Of a stretch of DNA of 64,000 nt, positions 1-7,781 are shown in pieces. The stretch is taken from NCBI RefSeq assembly GCF_043641555.1, contig NZ_JBHZRJ010000005.1:310001-374000 (forward strand), in the 5' to 3' direction. Position numbers and translations under genes: made by a program. This DNA comes from Saccharospirillum alexandrii_A. GTDB taxonomy: Bacteria; Pseudomonadota; Gammaproteobacteria; Pseudomonadales; Natronospirillaceae. The notes under the pieces were generated by a model. That model made no database searches and was not told where the DNA came from. It was given only the letters and a program-made list of their open reading frames with translations. Within the stretch, counting starts at the first letter, position 1. Every line of letters begins with the position of its first letter.

Positions 1-438
1 GTAGCCCCAGTCGCTCAGGTTTTCGGGCATCTGGTTTACCGGTAGCCAGGCTCCCAGTGGCAGGGCGCCGTCGAAGGCTTTTGCGCGTTCCCAGGGGTGG
101 CCTTTTTCTTTCAGCGTGTCTTGCTGGGCGCGGTCGGTCAGGTCCAGGGCCAGGGTTACGGCGGTTACGGCGGCCATGGGGTTTTCGGAGTGTTCGGCCG
201 AGAGTTGGGCGCCTATCAGCAAGGCCAGTTCGGTTTCGAAATGCAGGTTGGGGCGTGGCAGGCTGATGCCCTCGCCCAGGGTGACGCAAGCGCTGGCGGG
301 TTTGATGAACAGTAAGGGGGATTCAGGCACGGCGTTGCCCAGTTCTTTGGCGTGGTCGGCGTAGTTGCGGCCTACGCACACGGCTTTGCCCATGGGCAGT
401 AGAATCGATTCGCCGGAAACCCATTGGTGTTGATACAT
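1..438 (-). CDS. Fumarylacetoacetate hydrolase family protein (N-terminal part)
   Basis: Runs off the left edge; 146 residues are visible from an ATG at 438 preceded by GGGAG 8 nt upstream. The N-terminus has the look of the short FAH-family proteins (acylpyruvase/YcgM-like): 'GKAVCVGRNYADHAKELGN' followed by 'FIKPASACV' and 'HFETELALLIG', the usual metal and substrate-site segments of this fold. Members hydrolyse C-C bonds in 2,4-dioxo acids or act as oxaloacetate decarboxylases; the substrate cannot be told from this fragment. It is the gene after malG on the same strand, 125 bases away, and a hairpin lies between them, so it is probably a separate unit. Family call is firm; function is not. 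Confidence 0.85.
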   Translation of the reverse strand, partial: MYQHQWVSGESILLPMGKAVCVGRNYADHAKELGNAVPESPLLFIKPASACVTLGEGISLPRPNLHFETELALLIGAQLSAEHSENPMAAVTAVTLALDLTDRAQQDTLKEKGHPWERAKAFDGALPLGAWLPVNQMPENLSDWGY

Positions 439-496
439 AGAGACTGCTCCCGTTCTGCGGTTGCGAATGTAGTTGTCTCTACTTTAGCGGGAAATG

Positions 497-518
497 GGCC
501 CGGTTACTAACCCGGGCC
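497..518 (-). terminator. Possible terminator hairpin after malG
   Basis: A 9-bp GC-rich stem with one bulged C and a 3-nt loop lies 46 bases past the malG stop. It has no clear U-run on the minus strand, so factor-independent termination is uncertain. Confidence 0.35.
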
Positions 519-563
519 TGCCCTGGCGCCGAACGGTGCGTCCGGCGCGGGCGTGTGGGGCGG

Positions 564-1790
564 CTAGCCTTTTACCCCGCCGGAGGTGAGGCCGCCGACC
601 AGAAAGCGCTGGGCAATCAGGAAGACGATGGTGATGGGTACGCCGGAAAGCACGGCAGCGGCGGCGAAGTCGCCCCAGAGCTGGCTTTGGTCTTGTATGT
701 ATTGCTGGGCGCCGACGGCCAGGGTCATTTTATCGAGGTCGCTGATGATCACCGAGGCGAGCGGGAATTCGTTCACGAAGCCGATGAACGCCAAAATGAA
801 CACCACCGCCAGTATCGGCACGCTCAGTGGCAGCAGGATTTTGTAGAAGGTCTGGAACGGGGTGGCGCCGTCGATAGCGGCGGATTCCTCCATGGCCGGG
901 TCGATGGTGTCGAAATAGCCAATCACCATGAAGATGTTCAGCGCCAGGCCGCCCATGTAGCCGATGATCAGCGCGGAATGGGTGTTCAGCGCCAGGAAGT
1001 CGACGAAGCTGCCCAGCTTGTCGAACAGCAGGTAGAGCGCGACCAGGAACAGGGTGTTGGGGAACATCTGTATCACCAGCAGGGATTTGAGCATGGGCCC
1101 CTTGCCCTTGAACGGCAGCCGGCCGAAGGCGTAGGCGCTGGTGGTCGAAAGCAGCAATATCAGCATGGCGCTGATGCCCGCTACCTTAATGGTGTTCATC
1201 AGCCAGCTCAGCACCGGGAAGGTTGGTTTGGAAACGTAGGCGTTGCCGTATTGCACCGTGGTGCGGGTGGCGTCTGCCGGTCGCTCGGGGATGGTGAGCT
1301 GGCCGCTGGCCTGGCCGTCGGCGGCGATGAAGATGACCTCGTCACCGTAGCGGCTGGCCTGATCGGCCTGGTCGAGCACCAGGTGCACGGGCTCGGTGCT
1401 CGATACCACGCGCCCTACTCCGTCTAAAAAGCCGATGCTCAGGTAGGAGCGCAGCGGGAAGTACTCGGCTTCTACCCTGGGGTTGGCGGTCAGCGTCCAA
1501 CGGCCATCGGCGTTGAAGGTGACGTCGCCGAGTGCATTGTTGAAGGTGACGGAGTCCACGCCGTCGAGGTCTTTCTTTTGCGGGTTCATGCCCACGTAGG
1601 GTTGTTCGAACGCCAGGTACCAGTGCTCCAGCGTCGGGTTGCTGGGGATGATGGTATCGACCAGGGTATGGCCGGTGCGGAACGAGACCGAAACCAGATA
1701 CGCCAGGGGGTAAATCACGAAGGCGAGAAAGACGATCAGTACCAGGTGAGCGCCGATGACGCGTGCTTTGTGTTCGCGGGTTTTAATCAT
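564..1790 (-). CDS. malG: Maltose/maltodextrin ABC transporter permease MalG
   Basis: Inner-membrane permease that pairs with MalF in the maltodextrin importer. The C-terminal 200 residues track E. coli MalG closely: the EAA loop that contacts the ATPase reads 'EESAAIDGATPFQTFYKILL', and the protein ends in 'GLTSGGVKG' like MalG. The protein is 408 residues against 296 in E. coli. The extra ~110 residues all lie in the first periplasmic loop (about residues 65-190), between TM1 (15-37) and the segment starting 'FPVLSWLMNTIKVAGIS'. This insert is soluble and rich in Asp, Gly and Thr. Start: ATG with GGAG 7 nt upstream, overlapping the malF stop region (10-nt gap), so it is co-translated with malF. 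No malK lies in the window; the ATPase must be encoded elsewhere. Confidence 0.96.
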   Translation of the reverse strand: MIKTREHKARVIGAHLVLIVFLAFVIYPLAYLVSVSFRTGHTLVDTIIPSNPTLEHWYLAFEQPYVGMNPQKKDLDGVDSVTFNNALGDVTFNADGRWTLTANPRVEAEYFPLRSYLSIGFLDGVGRVVSSTEPVHLVLDQADQASRYGDEVIFIAADGQASGQLTIPERPADATRTTVQYGNAYVSKPTFPVLSWLMNTIKVAGISAMLILLLSTTSAYAFGRLPFKGKGPMLKSLLVIQMFPNTLFLVALYLLFDKLGSFVDFLALNTHSALIIGYMGGLALNIFMVIGYFDTIDPAMEESAAIDGATPFQTFYKILLPLSVPILAVVFILAFIGFVNEFPLASVIISDLDKMTLAVGAQQYIQDQSQLWGDFAAAAVLSGVPITIVFLIAQRFLVGGLTSGGVKG

Positions 1791-1800
1791 GCGGCTCTCC

Positions 1801-3387
1801 TCAGTGTTTTTTAACGCCGACTTCGACTTTGGCGACCTTTAAATACAGGAAGGCGATGACCGCGACGATCATGAAAATGAAGGTCGAGATGGTCGAGGCC
1901 AGTGCGAAGTCTTGGGTGTCGCCCCGGAACGCGAGGCGGTAGGCGTAGTTCACCAGCAGGTCGGTCTCACCGGCCTGGGGGTTGGAGCCGATGATGATGG
2001 GCCCGCCTTTGGTCAGCAGTTCAATCAGCACGAAGTTGTTGAAGTTGAACGCGAAGGAGGCAATCAGCAACGGCAGCAGTGGCTTCAGAATCAGCGGCAG
2101 GGTAATGCGGAAGAAGTTGTTGAACATGCCCGAGCCTTCCAGCCCGGAGGCTTCGTACAGGTCTTTCGGGATCGATTGCAGCATGCCCAGGCACAGAATG
2201 AACATGTAGGGGTAACCGAGCCAGGTGTTCACAAACAGAATCATCGCGCGGGTGGTGTTGGGGTTGGAATTCCAGTTCGGAGCAATGCCGAACAGGCTTT
2301 CCAGAATGAAGTTGATCTCCCCGAAGTTCTGGTTGAACAGGGCCTTGAAAATCATGATCGAAATAAAGCTGGGCAAGGCATAGGGCAGAATCAGCAACAG
2401 CTGGTACAGCGCCCGGCCGCGGATCGGTTCCCATTGCACCAGAGAGGCCAGCGTGACGCCGATAATAAAAGTGGCGACCACGGTGAAGGCGGAGAACAGC
2501 ATCGTCCAGGTGAAGATCTGCACGAAGGGGTCGAACATGCCTTTGTCGGTGAGGACGCGTTTGATGTTGTCGAAGCCCACGTTCACGGTGAACCCGGGGT
2601 TCAGGCGCTGGCCGTTTTCGTCTTCAAAGTAACCGGCTTCGAAATTGGGGCTAATGACGCTGCCGTCTTGCTGGTTCACCAGGTTGCCGTTGTCGTTCAG
2701 TTCATACAGCGGGTAGGTGGTTGAGAACTGAGTGAGGCGGGATTTCATCAGCTCGGTGCCATCGGGCAATACCAGCATCACCCGGTCGAGTTCGCTGCGC
2801 AGTTTTATGGCGGCGTTACGAGGGGCCGGTTGCAGGTTGGCCAGTGTTGAATCTAAAGGCCCGCTGGCTTCGAGTTCCAGGGTGATTTGTTCCGTGTGCG
2901 TCATCGGCACGGATTCTGTGGCCACATAGGTGTCGCCGGTGTTTTCGTTTTCAACGCTGATGCGGTAGTCGGCGCCGTCTTCATACAGTACCAGGTCGTA
3001 ATTGGCGCCGTCTTCGGCGGCGTAGGTCTGGTTCAGGAAATAGGCCTGGGCCTGTTCAAAGCTGATGAGGTGCAGGTTGGAATAGTTGGTGAAGCCGATG
3101 CCCAGGGTGTAGAGAATCGGGAAGATAATAAACAGCATCATGCCGGCCAGGCCGGAGAATACGTAGCGCCATACGTAGGCGCGGTCGAACAAAAAGATAT
3201 AGGCGAAGGCCGTGGTGAACAGCAGCGTCACCACGGCAAACAGCGGCTCGCCCTGGCTGTACATCACCAGCACGATGTACATGAAAAACAGGGAGATGGC
3301 GCTAACGATGCCGCGCTGCAGCCAGAGTTTCCAGCCACCCTGAGCGGCGGACTGCGGAACCATGGGGATGGCGTTGGGGTTTGCCAT
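1801..3387 (-). CDS. malF: Maltose/maltodextrin ABC transporter permease MalF
   Basis: Second inner-membrane permease of the maltodextrin importer, 528 residues (E. coli 514). N-terminal membrane segments (about 20-95) are followed by the large MalF-type periplasmic P2 domain (about 110-280), which docks the binding protein, and a C-terminal permease core with the EAA loop 'EASGLEGSGMFNNFFRITLP'. Ends 10 nt before malG. The start at 3387 has GAGG about 12 nt upstream, a rather long spacing. A U-tailed terminator and a palindromic repeat separate it from malE, so malFG is probably expressed at a lower level than malE. Confidence 0.96.
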   Translation of the reverse strand: MANPNAIPMVPQSAAQGGWKLWLQRGIVSAISLFFMYIVLVMYSQGEPLFAVVTLLFTTAFAYIFLFDRAYVWRYVFSGLAGMMLFIIFPILYTLGIGFTNYSNLHLISFEQAQAYFLNQTYAAEDGANYDLVLYEDGADYRISVENENTGDTYVATESVPMTHTEQITLELEASGPLDSTLANLQPAPRNAAIKLRSELDRVMLVLPDGTELMKSRLTQFSTTYPLYELNDNGNLVNQQDGSVISPNFEAGYFEDENGQRLNPGFTVNVGFDNIKRVLTDKGMFDPFVQIFTWTMLFSAFTVVATFIIGVTLASLVQWEPIRGRALYQLLLILPYALPSFISIMIFKALFNQNFGEINFILESLFGIAPNWNSNPNTTRAMILFVNTWLGYPYMFILCLGMLQSIPKDLYEASGLEGSGMFNNFFRITLPLILKPLLPLLIASFAFNFNNFVLIELLTKGGPIIIGSNPQAGETDLLVNYAYRLAFRGDTQDFALASTISTFIFMIVAVIAFLYLKVAKVEVGVKKH

Positions 3388-3428
3388 GGGGGGTACGGCC
3401 TCGTTTGAATTCGGTCGGGATGTGGTTC

Positions 3429-3465
3429 AAAAAAAGAGCTTATCCCGGCATTGGCAATAAGCTCT
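3429..3465 (-). terminator. Rho-independent terminator between malE and malF
   Basis: On the minus strand a perfect 9-bp stem AGAGCTTAT/ATAAGCTCT with a 13-nt loop is followed directly by seven U. It lies downstream of malE and of the palindromic repeat, 42 bases before the malF start. Partial termination here would keep the binding protein in excess over the permeases. Confidence 0.8.
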
Positions 3466-3482
3466 AAAACGCTTAAGAATTG

Positions 3483-3659
3483 AAGTTCCGGAGTTCAAAT
3501 TGGCTACATCGCCTTGAGCCCGCGACGGAGGGCAGAGCTACTTTTGCGGGGGCGCCGTGAATACGTCCTTGTAGGCTTAACTTCGGCATCCATGCCTCAG
3601 ATACCCCCGCATAAGCAGCCCCGCCACCCGTCGCTAAACTACAGTGAACTCCGAAACTT
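3483..3659 (+). repeat. Palindromic element, type 4, in the malE-malF gap
   Basis: Full element with terminal inverted repeats AAGTTCCGGAGTTC and its complement GAACTCCGAAACTT, outer arms around GCGGGGG/CCCCCGC, box GTGAATACGTCC and an inner stem around CATCCATGCC. Same type as the copy at 53384-53562 but opposite orientation. Arms are imperfect (several G-T pairs). It lies inside the mal operon, where E. coli also carries REP hairpins. Confidence 0.85.
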
Positions 3660-3672
3660 GCTGTCTATTCAG

Positions 3673-4854
3673 TTACTGAACAATACGCGCGGCGGCATCG
3701 TTCAACGCCGGGCCTGCTTCCTGGCGCCCTTGAACAATGGCGGTCAGTGCGGCTTCGGTGTTGCTCCAGAAGGCACCCATTTCCGGGATGTTCGGCATGG
3801 GTTCACCGGCTTGCCAGATGGCGTAGGCGTCGGCCAGGGTTTGGTTGTCTTGCGACAGCTCGGCCATGAAGGCTTTGTGGGTAACGGCGCCCAGGGCGCG
3901 GTCGTTGTTTACGGTTTCCAGGCCTTCCTGCGTCAGCAGGTAGTTTTCGATGAATTCGATCGCCAGGTCTTTGTTCGGGGAGGCGGCGTTAATGGTGGCG
4001 GAGAGTACGCCGGTGAAACCCTGGCCTGCTTCGCCATCGAGTGTTGGGTAGGGGCCGACCAAAATGTCGATGCCGGCTTGTTCGTACTCACCCCAGGCCC
4101 AGGGGCCGTTGATCACGCAGGCGACTTCGCCGTTTTTGAAGGCGGCATCGAATACGCCGTAGTCGACGCCTTCGGGCATAACATCGTCTTCAATCAATCC
4201 ACGGATCATGCCCATGGCTTCGATGGAGCCTGGCTGGTTGATGCCGGTTTTCTTGGCGTTGTACTGGCCGTTAATCTGTTCGAAGGCGTAGCCGCCTTTT
4301 ACCGTCATAACGCCGTAGTTGAAGTAGGCGTTGTTGTACCAGTACAGCAGCGGGGCAATGCCATTTTCCGCCAGGCCGGGGGCGGCGGCGCGTACGTCTT
4401 CCCAGGAGGCGAACGGGGCATCAACGATGTCGGCGTTGCAGATCTGGGTGGGGCCTTCAACGGCCATGGGGTAGCCGTAGGTGGTGCCGTTGTAGGTGAC
4501 GGCGCCCCAGAACGAATCGTCCAGTGCGTTGCGGACGTCGCGGCCGGGTTCAACGGGAGCGAGCAGGCCGGATTTGGCCCAGTCGCCTATGCGGTCGTGT
4601 GCCCAGATGAAGATGTCGGGCCCCTGTCCGATGGCGGCTTCTTTCTGGAATTTTTCGGTTACGGCATCCGGTGTTTCAACGGTAACCGGTATGCCCAGCT
4701 CTGCTTCGAGGCGGTCGCCCACGGCTTGCAGGCCGTTGTAGCCTTTGTCGGCGTTAATCCAGACCAGCAGTTCGCCTTCTTCGAGGGCCAGTGCAGTGCC
4801 TGAGGTGGTCATGGCGGCCACAGACATGGCCAGAATCAGTGTTTTTTTCATCAT
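3673..4854 (-). CDS. malE: Periplasmic maltose/maltodextrin-binding protein MalE
   Basis: Captures maltose and maltodextrins in the periplasm and delivers them to MalFG. The mature N-terminus 'EEGELLVWINADKGYNGL' is nearly that of E. coli MalE, and 'GPDIFIWAHDRIGDWAKSGLL' and 'YPMAVEGPTQICNADIV' keep the sugar-site and hinge segments. 393 residues (E. coli 396). A signal peptide of about 24 residues begins MMKKTLILAMSVAAM. I chose the ATG at 4854 because AGGAAGG lies 9 nt upstream and it gives a proper signal peptide; an in-frame start 51 bases further out adds a basic stretch with no homologue. First gene of malE-malF-malG. Confidence 0.96.
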   Translation of the reverse strand: MMKKTLILAMSVAAMTTSGTALALEEGELLVWINADKGYNGLQAVGDRLEAELGIPVTVETPDAVTEKFQKEAAIGQGPDIFIWAHDRIGDWAKSGLLAPVEPGRDVRNALDDSFWGAVTYNGTTYGYPMAVEGPTQICNADIVDAPFASWEDVRAAAPGLAENGIAPLLYWYNNAYFNYGVMTVKGGYAFEQINGQYNAKKTGINQPGSIEAMGMIRGLIEDDVMPEGVDYGVFDAAFKNGEVACVINGPWAWGEYEQAGIDILVGPYPTLDGEAGQGFTGVLSATINAASPNKDLAIEFIENYLLTQEGLETVNNDRALGAVTHKAFMAELSQDNQTLADAYAIWQAGEPMPNIPEMGAFWSNTEAALTAIVQGRQEAGPALNDAAARIVQ

Positions 4855-5114
4855 TGCCGTGCTTCCTTCCTGTGTCTTTTTTTGTTGTCGCGTGCGGCGG
4901 TGCACGTCGGTGTGCTTTCAACCGGAACGCGGGCAAAAATATCGGGTTGGCAGGGCCAAACACAGGCGGGTTTTTCGTCCATTGGCAAAAATCCACCCAG
5001 TCCAACCCCCTTTGGGGGGTGGAGTGAGGCAGATTCCGCAATTAATGGGGATCAATCGATGTTCGGGTTGAATACTAAAGTTCGGAGGCTGGGTTGGCTT
5101 TAGTGGCAATGGTC
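4855..5114. other. Upstream region of malE
   Basis: About 260 bases between malE and the palindromic element at 5115. It should hold the malE promoter. I see no convincing CRP site, and the GGAGTGAGG at 5017-5025 is only a poor MalT-box match. CCCCCTTTGGGGG near 5007-5019 is the one clear palindrome. Confidence 0.4.
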
Positions 5115-5228
5115 CGCGACCGCCACCTGGGACGCCCTTGTGGGGTCGGCGTGGATCCGTCCCTGGAGCCTAGGCCGCAACATCCATGTTGCGGACTACC
5201 CCACAAGGGCGTCCCAAGTGGCGGCCGC
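5115..5228 (+). repeat. Palindromic element, type 1
   Basis: Outer arms of 25 bp (5121-5145 and 5199-5223) pair with one mismatch. The inner hairpin at 5175-5194 is CCGCAACATCCATGTTGCGG. Sits between the end of the lipoprotein gene and the malE promoter region. A diverged left-end motif, AAAGTTCGGAGG, is visible at 5079. Confidence 0.88.
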
Positions 5229-5266
5229 TTGTTGTGTCGGTGAACGCGTAATTTGTAAGAGTCGGA

Positions 5267-5782
5267 CTAGCGATCAGTGGTTTTGATACCGGCGGCAGTG
5301 AAGCGGTTGCGCAGTTGTATTTGGGTTTCTATTTCGGAATGGGCAATACCGAGCAGTAACCACATGGTTCCGGTTGAGCTTTCGCGGGTTCGGACGACGC
5401 GGAGCTCTTCATTAAGCCAGGTCAGTATCACCTGCTGGGCCTGGGTTTTATCTTCTTCGGCGACGTCGCCAAACCAGTTTACGAGCCATTCCAGTGCCAT
5501 GGCGTGCTGCACTTCCAGGCGGGCGCGCTCGATGTTGTCGTCGGTTTCAACGTTGGCGGTGGCCGGGGCGGAGGTTAGGCGGGTAATGGGGTAGCCTTCG
5601 ATCTGCTGGTCGCAGATAAAGGAAGGGGCCGGTGTGCGGGTGGTGTCGGGGAAGGTGCAACTGGTCAGTTCCTGTTGCATGCCACGGGACATGCAGGCGG
5701 ACAGGCCGACTGCCAGTACCAAAGCCAGGCTCGTTTTTCCCAAAACCCAGGCATTGTTGAAGCGATGGCCTTGAACAGACAC
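5267..5782 (-). CDS. Predicted lipoprotein
   Basis: 171 residues. Residues 1-30 form a lipoprotein signal: a hydrophobic stretch 'LALVLAVGLSAC' ends in the lipobox L-S-A-C with the lipidated Cys at about 30. The mature part contains 'PSFICDQQIEGYPITRLTSA' and then a helical region 'RARLEVQHAMALEWLVNWF', which resembles LPP20-type envelope lipoproteins; this resemblance is weak. The start is GTG with GGGAG about 12 nt upstream; no ATG lies upstream in frame. A terminator hairpin lies just before the gene. Role unknown. Confidence 0.75.
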   Translation of the reverse strand: MSVQGHRFNNAWVLGKTSLALVLAVGLSACMSRGMQQELTSCTFPDTTRTPAPSFICDQQIEGYPITRLTSAPATANVETDDNIERARLEVQHAMALEWLVNWFGDVAEEDKTQAQQVILTWLNEELRVVRTRESSTGTMWLLLGIAHSEIETQIQLRNRFTAAGIKTTDR

Positions 5783-5819
5783 GTCGTTGGAACTCCCTTA
5801 TTTGAACAATGCAGATAAC

Positions 5820-5839
5820 AAAAAACCCGACGCATCGGG
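5820..5839 (-). terminator. Terminator hairpin downstream of serA
   Basis: On the minus strand CCCGA-TGCG-TCGGG followed by six U. It lies beyond the serA stop and the palindromic element, and only 38 bases before the lipoprotein start, so it may end the serA transcript or attenuate the lipoprotein gene. Confidence 0.7.
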
Positions 5840-5913
5840 ATTATGTCGTACCGTCAGTATGCCAGTTGGGGGAGGAAACGCCAGTTACCTTGATTGCCTG
5901 GGGTCCGTGCCGC

Positions 5914-6012
5914 GCACCGGGTAGACCTATTCGGGGTCGGCGTGAACCCATCCATGGGGCCTAGACCGCAGCATCCTTGCTGCGGACTCCCCCGAATAGG
6001 TCTACCCGGCAC
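5914..6012 (+). repeat. Palindromic element, type 1
   Basis: Outer arms GTAGACCTATTCGGGG and its complement, extended by CCGG on both sides. Inner hairpin CCGCAGCATCCTTGCTGCGG. Lies 44 bases past the serA stop. Confidence 0.88.
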
Positions 6013-6055
6013 ACAGCACTTGGCTTGGCGGCAGGTCCGTGTTTCAAGTTCTTTT

Positions 6056-7285
6056 TTAGAACAGGATGCGCGCGCGCATCGTTCCTTTCACTTCCCGAAC
6101 TTTATCGAGCGCTTTCAGCGAGCAGTCCTGCGCCACATCGATCACCACGTAGCCAATCTTATCCCGCGTTTGCAGGTATTGGCCGATGATGTTGATGTCG
6201 TTCTCGGAGAAGATCCGGTTAATTTCGGACATCACACCGGGGATGTTCTGGTGAATGTGCAACAGCCGGTGAGCGCTGGGGTGTGCGGGCAGGGCCACTT
6301 CCGGGAAGTTGACGGCGGAGATTGAGGTGCCGTTGTCGGAATACAGTGCCAGTTTTTCCGCGACTTCGATGCCAATGTTGAACTGGGCTTCCTGGGTGGA
6401 ACCGCCAACGTGCGGCGTGAGCAGTACGTTGTCGAATTCACGCAGGGGCGACAGGAATTCGTCGTCGTTGCTGCGGGGCTCGACCGGGAAGACGTCGATA
6501 GCGGCGCCAAGAAGTTTCTTCTCTTTCAGGGCGCCAGCCAGGGCGTCGATGTCCACCACGGTGCCGCGGGCGGCGTTAATGAAGACCGAACCCGGCTTCA
6601 TGCGGGCGAACTGTTCCGGGCCCATCATCCACTTGGTGGACGCGGTTTCGGGTACGTGCAGGGTGACGACGTCGCTGGTTTCGAGCAGTTCGTTCATCGA
6701 GCCAACCTGGCTGGCGTTGCCCATGGGTAGCTTGGTGACGATGTCGTAGAACTGGACATTCATGCCCAGGCCTTCGGCCAGTACACCCAGTTGGGTGCCG
6801 ATGCTGCCGTAACCGACAATACCGAGTTTCTTGCCTCGGATTTCGTAGCTGTCGGCGGCGCTCTTCAGCCAGCCGCCGCGATGGCAGGCGGCGTTCTTTT
6901 CGGGAATGCCGCGCAACAGCAGGATGGCCTCGGCCAGCACCAGTTCGGCTACGGAGCGGGTGTTGGAGAACGGGGCGTTGAAGACGGCGACGCCATGGAG
7001 GGCGGCGGCGTCGAGGTCTACCTGGTTGGTACCAATGCAGAAGCAGCCAACGGCGACCAGTTTGTCGGCGGCCTCGAAGATCTCGGCGGTGAGCTGGGTG
7101 CGGGAGCGAATGCCGATGAAGTGGGCGTCTTTGACCTTTTCGATCAATTCGGCTTCGGGCAGCGAACCCTTGTGGTATTCGATGTTGGTGTATCCGGCTT
7201 TGGTCAGCGTATCCAGGGCGCTTTGGTGCACACCTTCCAGCAACAGGATGCGAATCTTGCTTTTATCCAGCGAATTTTTGCTCAT
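6056..7285 (-). CDS. serA: D-3-phosphoglycerate dehydrogenase
   Basis: Oxidises 3-phosphoglycerate to phosphohydroxypyruvate, the first step of serine synthesis. 409 residues (E. coli SerA 410), alignable over its whole length: N-terminal catalytic half-domain, NAD-binding Rossmann motif 'GIVGYGSIGTQLG', the catalytic Arg in 'NAARGTVVD', Glu in 'DVFPVEP', His in 'LTPHVGGST', and a C-terminal ACT domain from about 335 ('LLHIHQNIPGVMSEINRIF') that in E. coli binds serine for feedback control. The start at 7285 matches E. coli; a longer in-frame reading to 7360 has no homologue. The ribosome-binding site is weak. Stand-alone gene flanked by palindromic elements. Confidence 0.97.
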   Translation of the reverse strand: MSKNSLDKSKIRILLLEGVHQSALDTLTKAGYTNIEYHKGSLPEAELIEKVKDAHFIGIRSRTQLTAEIFEAADKLVAVGCFCIGTNQVDLDAAALHGVAVFNAPFSNTRSVAELVLAEAILLLRGIPEKNAACHRGGWLKSAADSYEIRGKKLGIVGYGSIGTQLGVLAEGLGMNVQFYDIVTKLPMGNASQVGSMNELLETSDVVTLHVPETASTKWMMGPEQFARMKPGSVFINAARGTVVDIDALAGALKEKKLLGAAIDVFPVEPRSNDDEFLSPLREFDNVLLTPHVGGSTQEAQFNIGIEVAEKLALYSDNGTSISAVNFPEVALPAHPSAHRLLHIHQNIPGVMSEINRIFSENDINIIGQYLQTRDKIGYVVIDVAQDCSLKALDKVREVKGTMRARILF

Positions 7286-7432
7286 GCTCAGACTCTTGGT
7301 ACCAATGAAATGGGTGGCGCGCGGATGATACCACAGCGTTTCCGGCTTACGAGGCGCCAATTACGCAATGAACTGTTCTACCTTGGGCAAAACACGGCTT
7401 GGCTGGGTTTGGTGCCATGGGGTTCGCGATCG

Positions 7433-7532
7433 CCACCCTGACTGAGTCTGGCGGGACGCTGCAAGTACGTCCGTGTAAGCTCGGCGGTCCCCATCCATGG
7501 GGACCCACGCCCGCCAGCCTCAGTCAGGGTGC
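7433..7532 (+). repeat. Palindromic element, type 2
   Basis: Arms CACCCTGACTGAG..TGGCGGG and CCCGCCA..CTCAGTCAGGGTG (22 bp each, one mismatch). Core GCAAGTACGTCCGTGTAAGCT, then the inner hairpin GGTCCCCATCCATGGGGACC. First member of a pair with the element at 7616. Confidence 0.86.
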
Positions 7533-7615
7533 CAATCACTTGAATGTGGTTACATTTCCTCCGACAAGCTGAGTTTACAAGATGAATTCTTGGACGATGG
7601 CACCATAGGAACACA

Positions 7616-7722
7616 GGACTGTTGGGTATGCTCACTAGAGGCCGTTAGACAACATGGATGTTGTCTCCGAGCCCCCATGGAAGGGTTCACGGCGTGCCTC
7701 TAGTGAGCATACCCGACGGTCC
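7616..7722 (-). repeat. Palindromic element, type 3
   Basis: Arms GGGTATGCTCACTAGAGGC and GCCTCTAGTGAGCATACCC are perfect complements and extend outward with AGGACTGT/CGGTCCT. The inner hairpin at about 7648-7668 is GACAACATGGATGTTGTC. The right flank CTCCCAGGCAGCTA also follows the type 3 copy at 59638. Confidence 0.86.
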
Positions 7723-7781
7723 TCCGAACCTCCCAGGCAGCTAAACATGAAGCCGATGAAGTAAACGCCCGGCAAATAACC

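Noticed and set aside
555..1427. Long open frame opposite malG, and similar long frames opposite malF, malE, serA, the FAD oxidoreductase, gcvP and liuD
   Set aside because: Low-complexity translations that are antisense shadows of high-GC genes with clear homology on the other strand.
5007..5025. MalT boxes before malE
   Set aside because: GGAGTGAGG is only a partial match and no second box in suitable spacing was seen.
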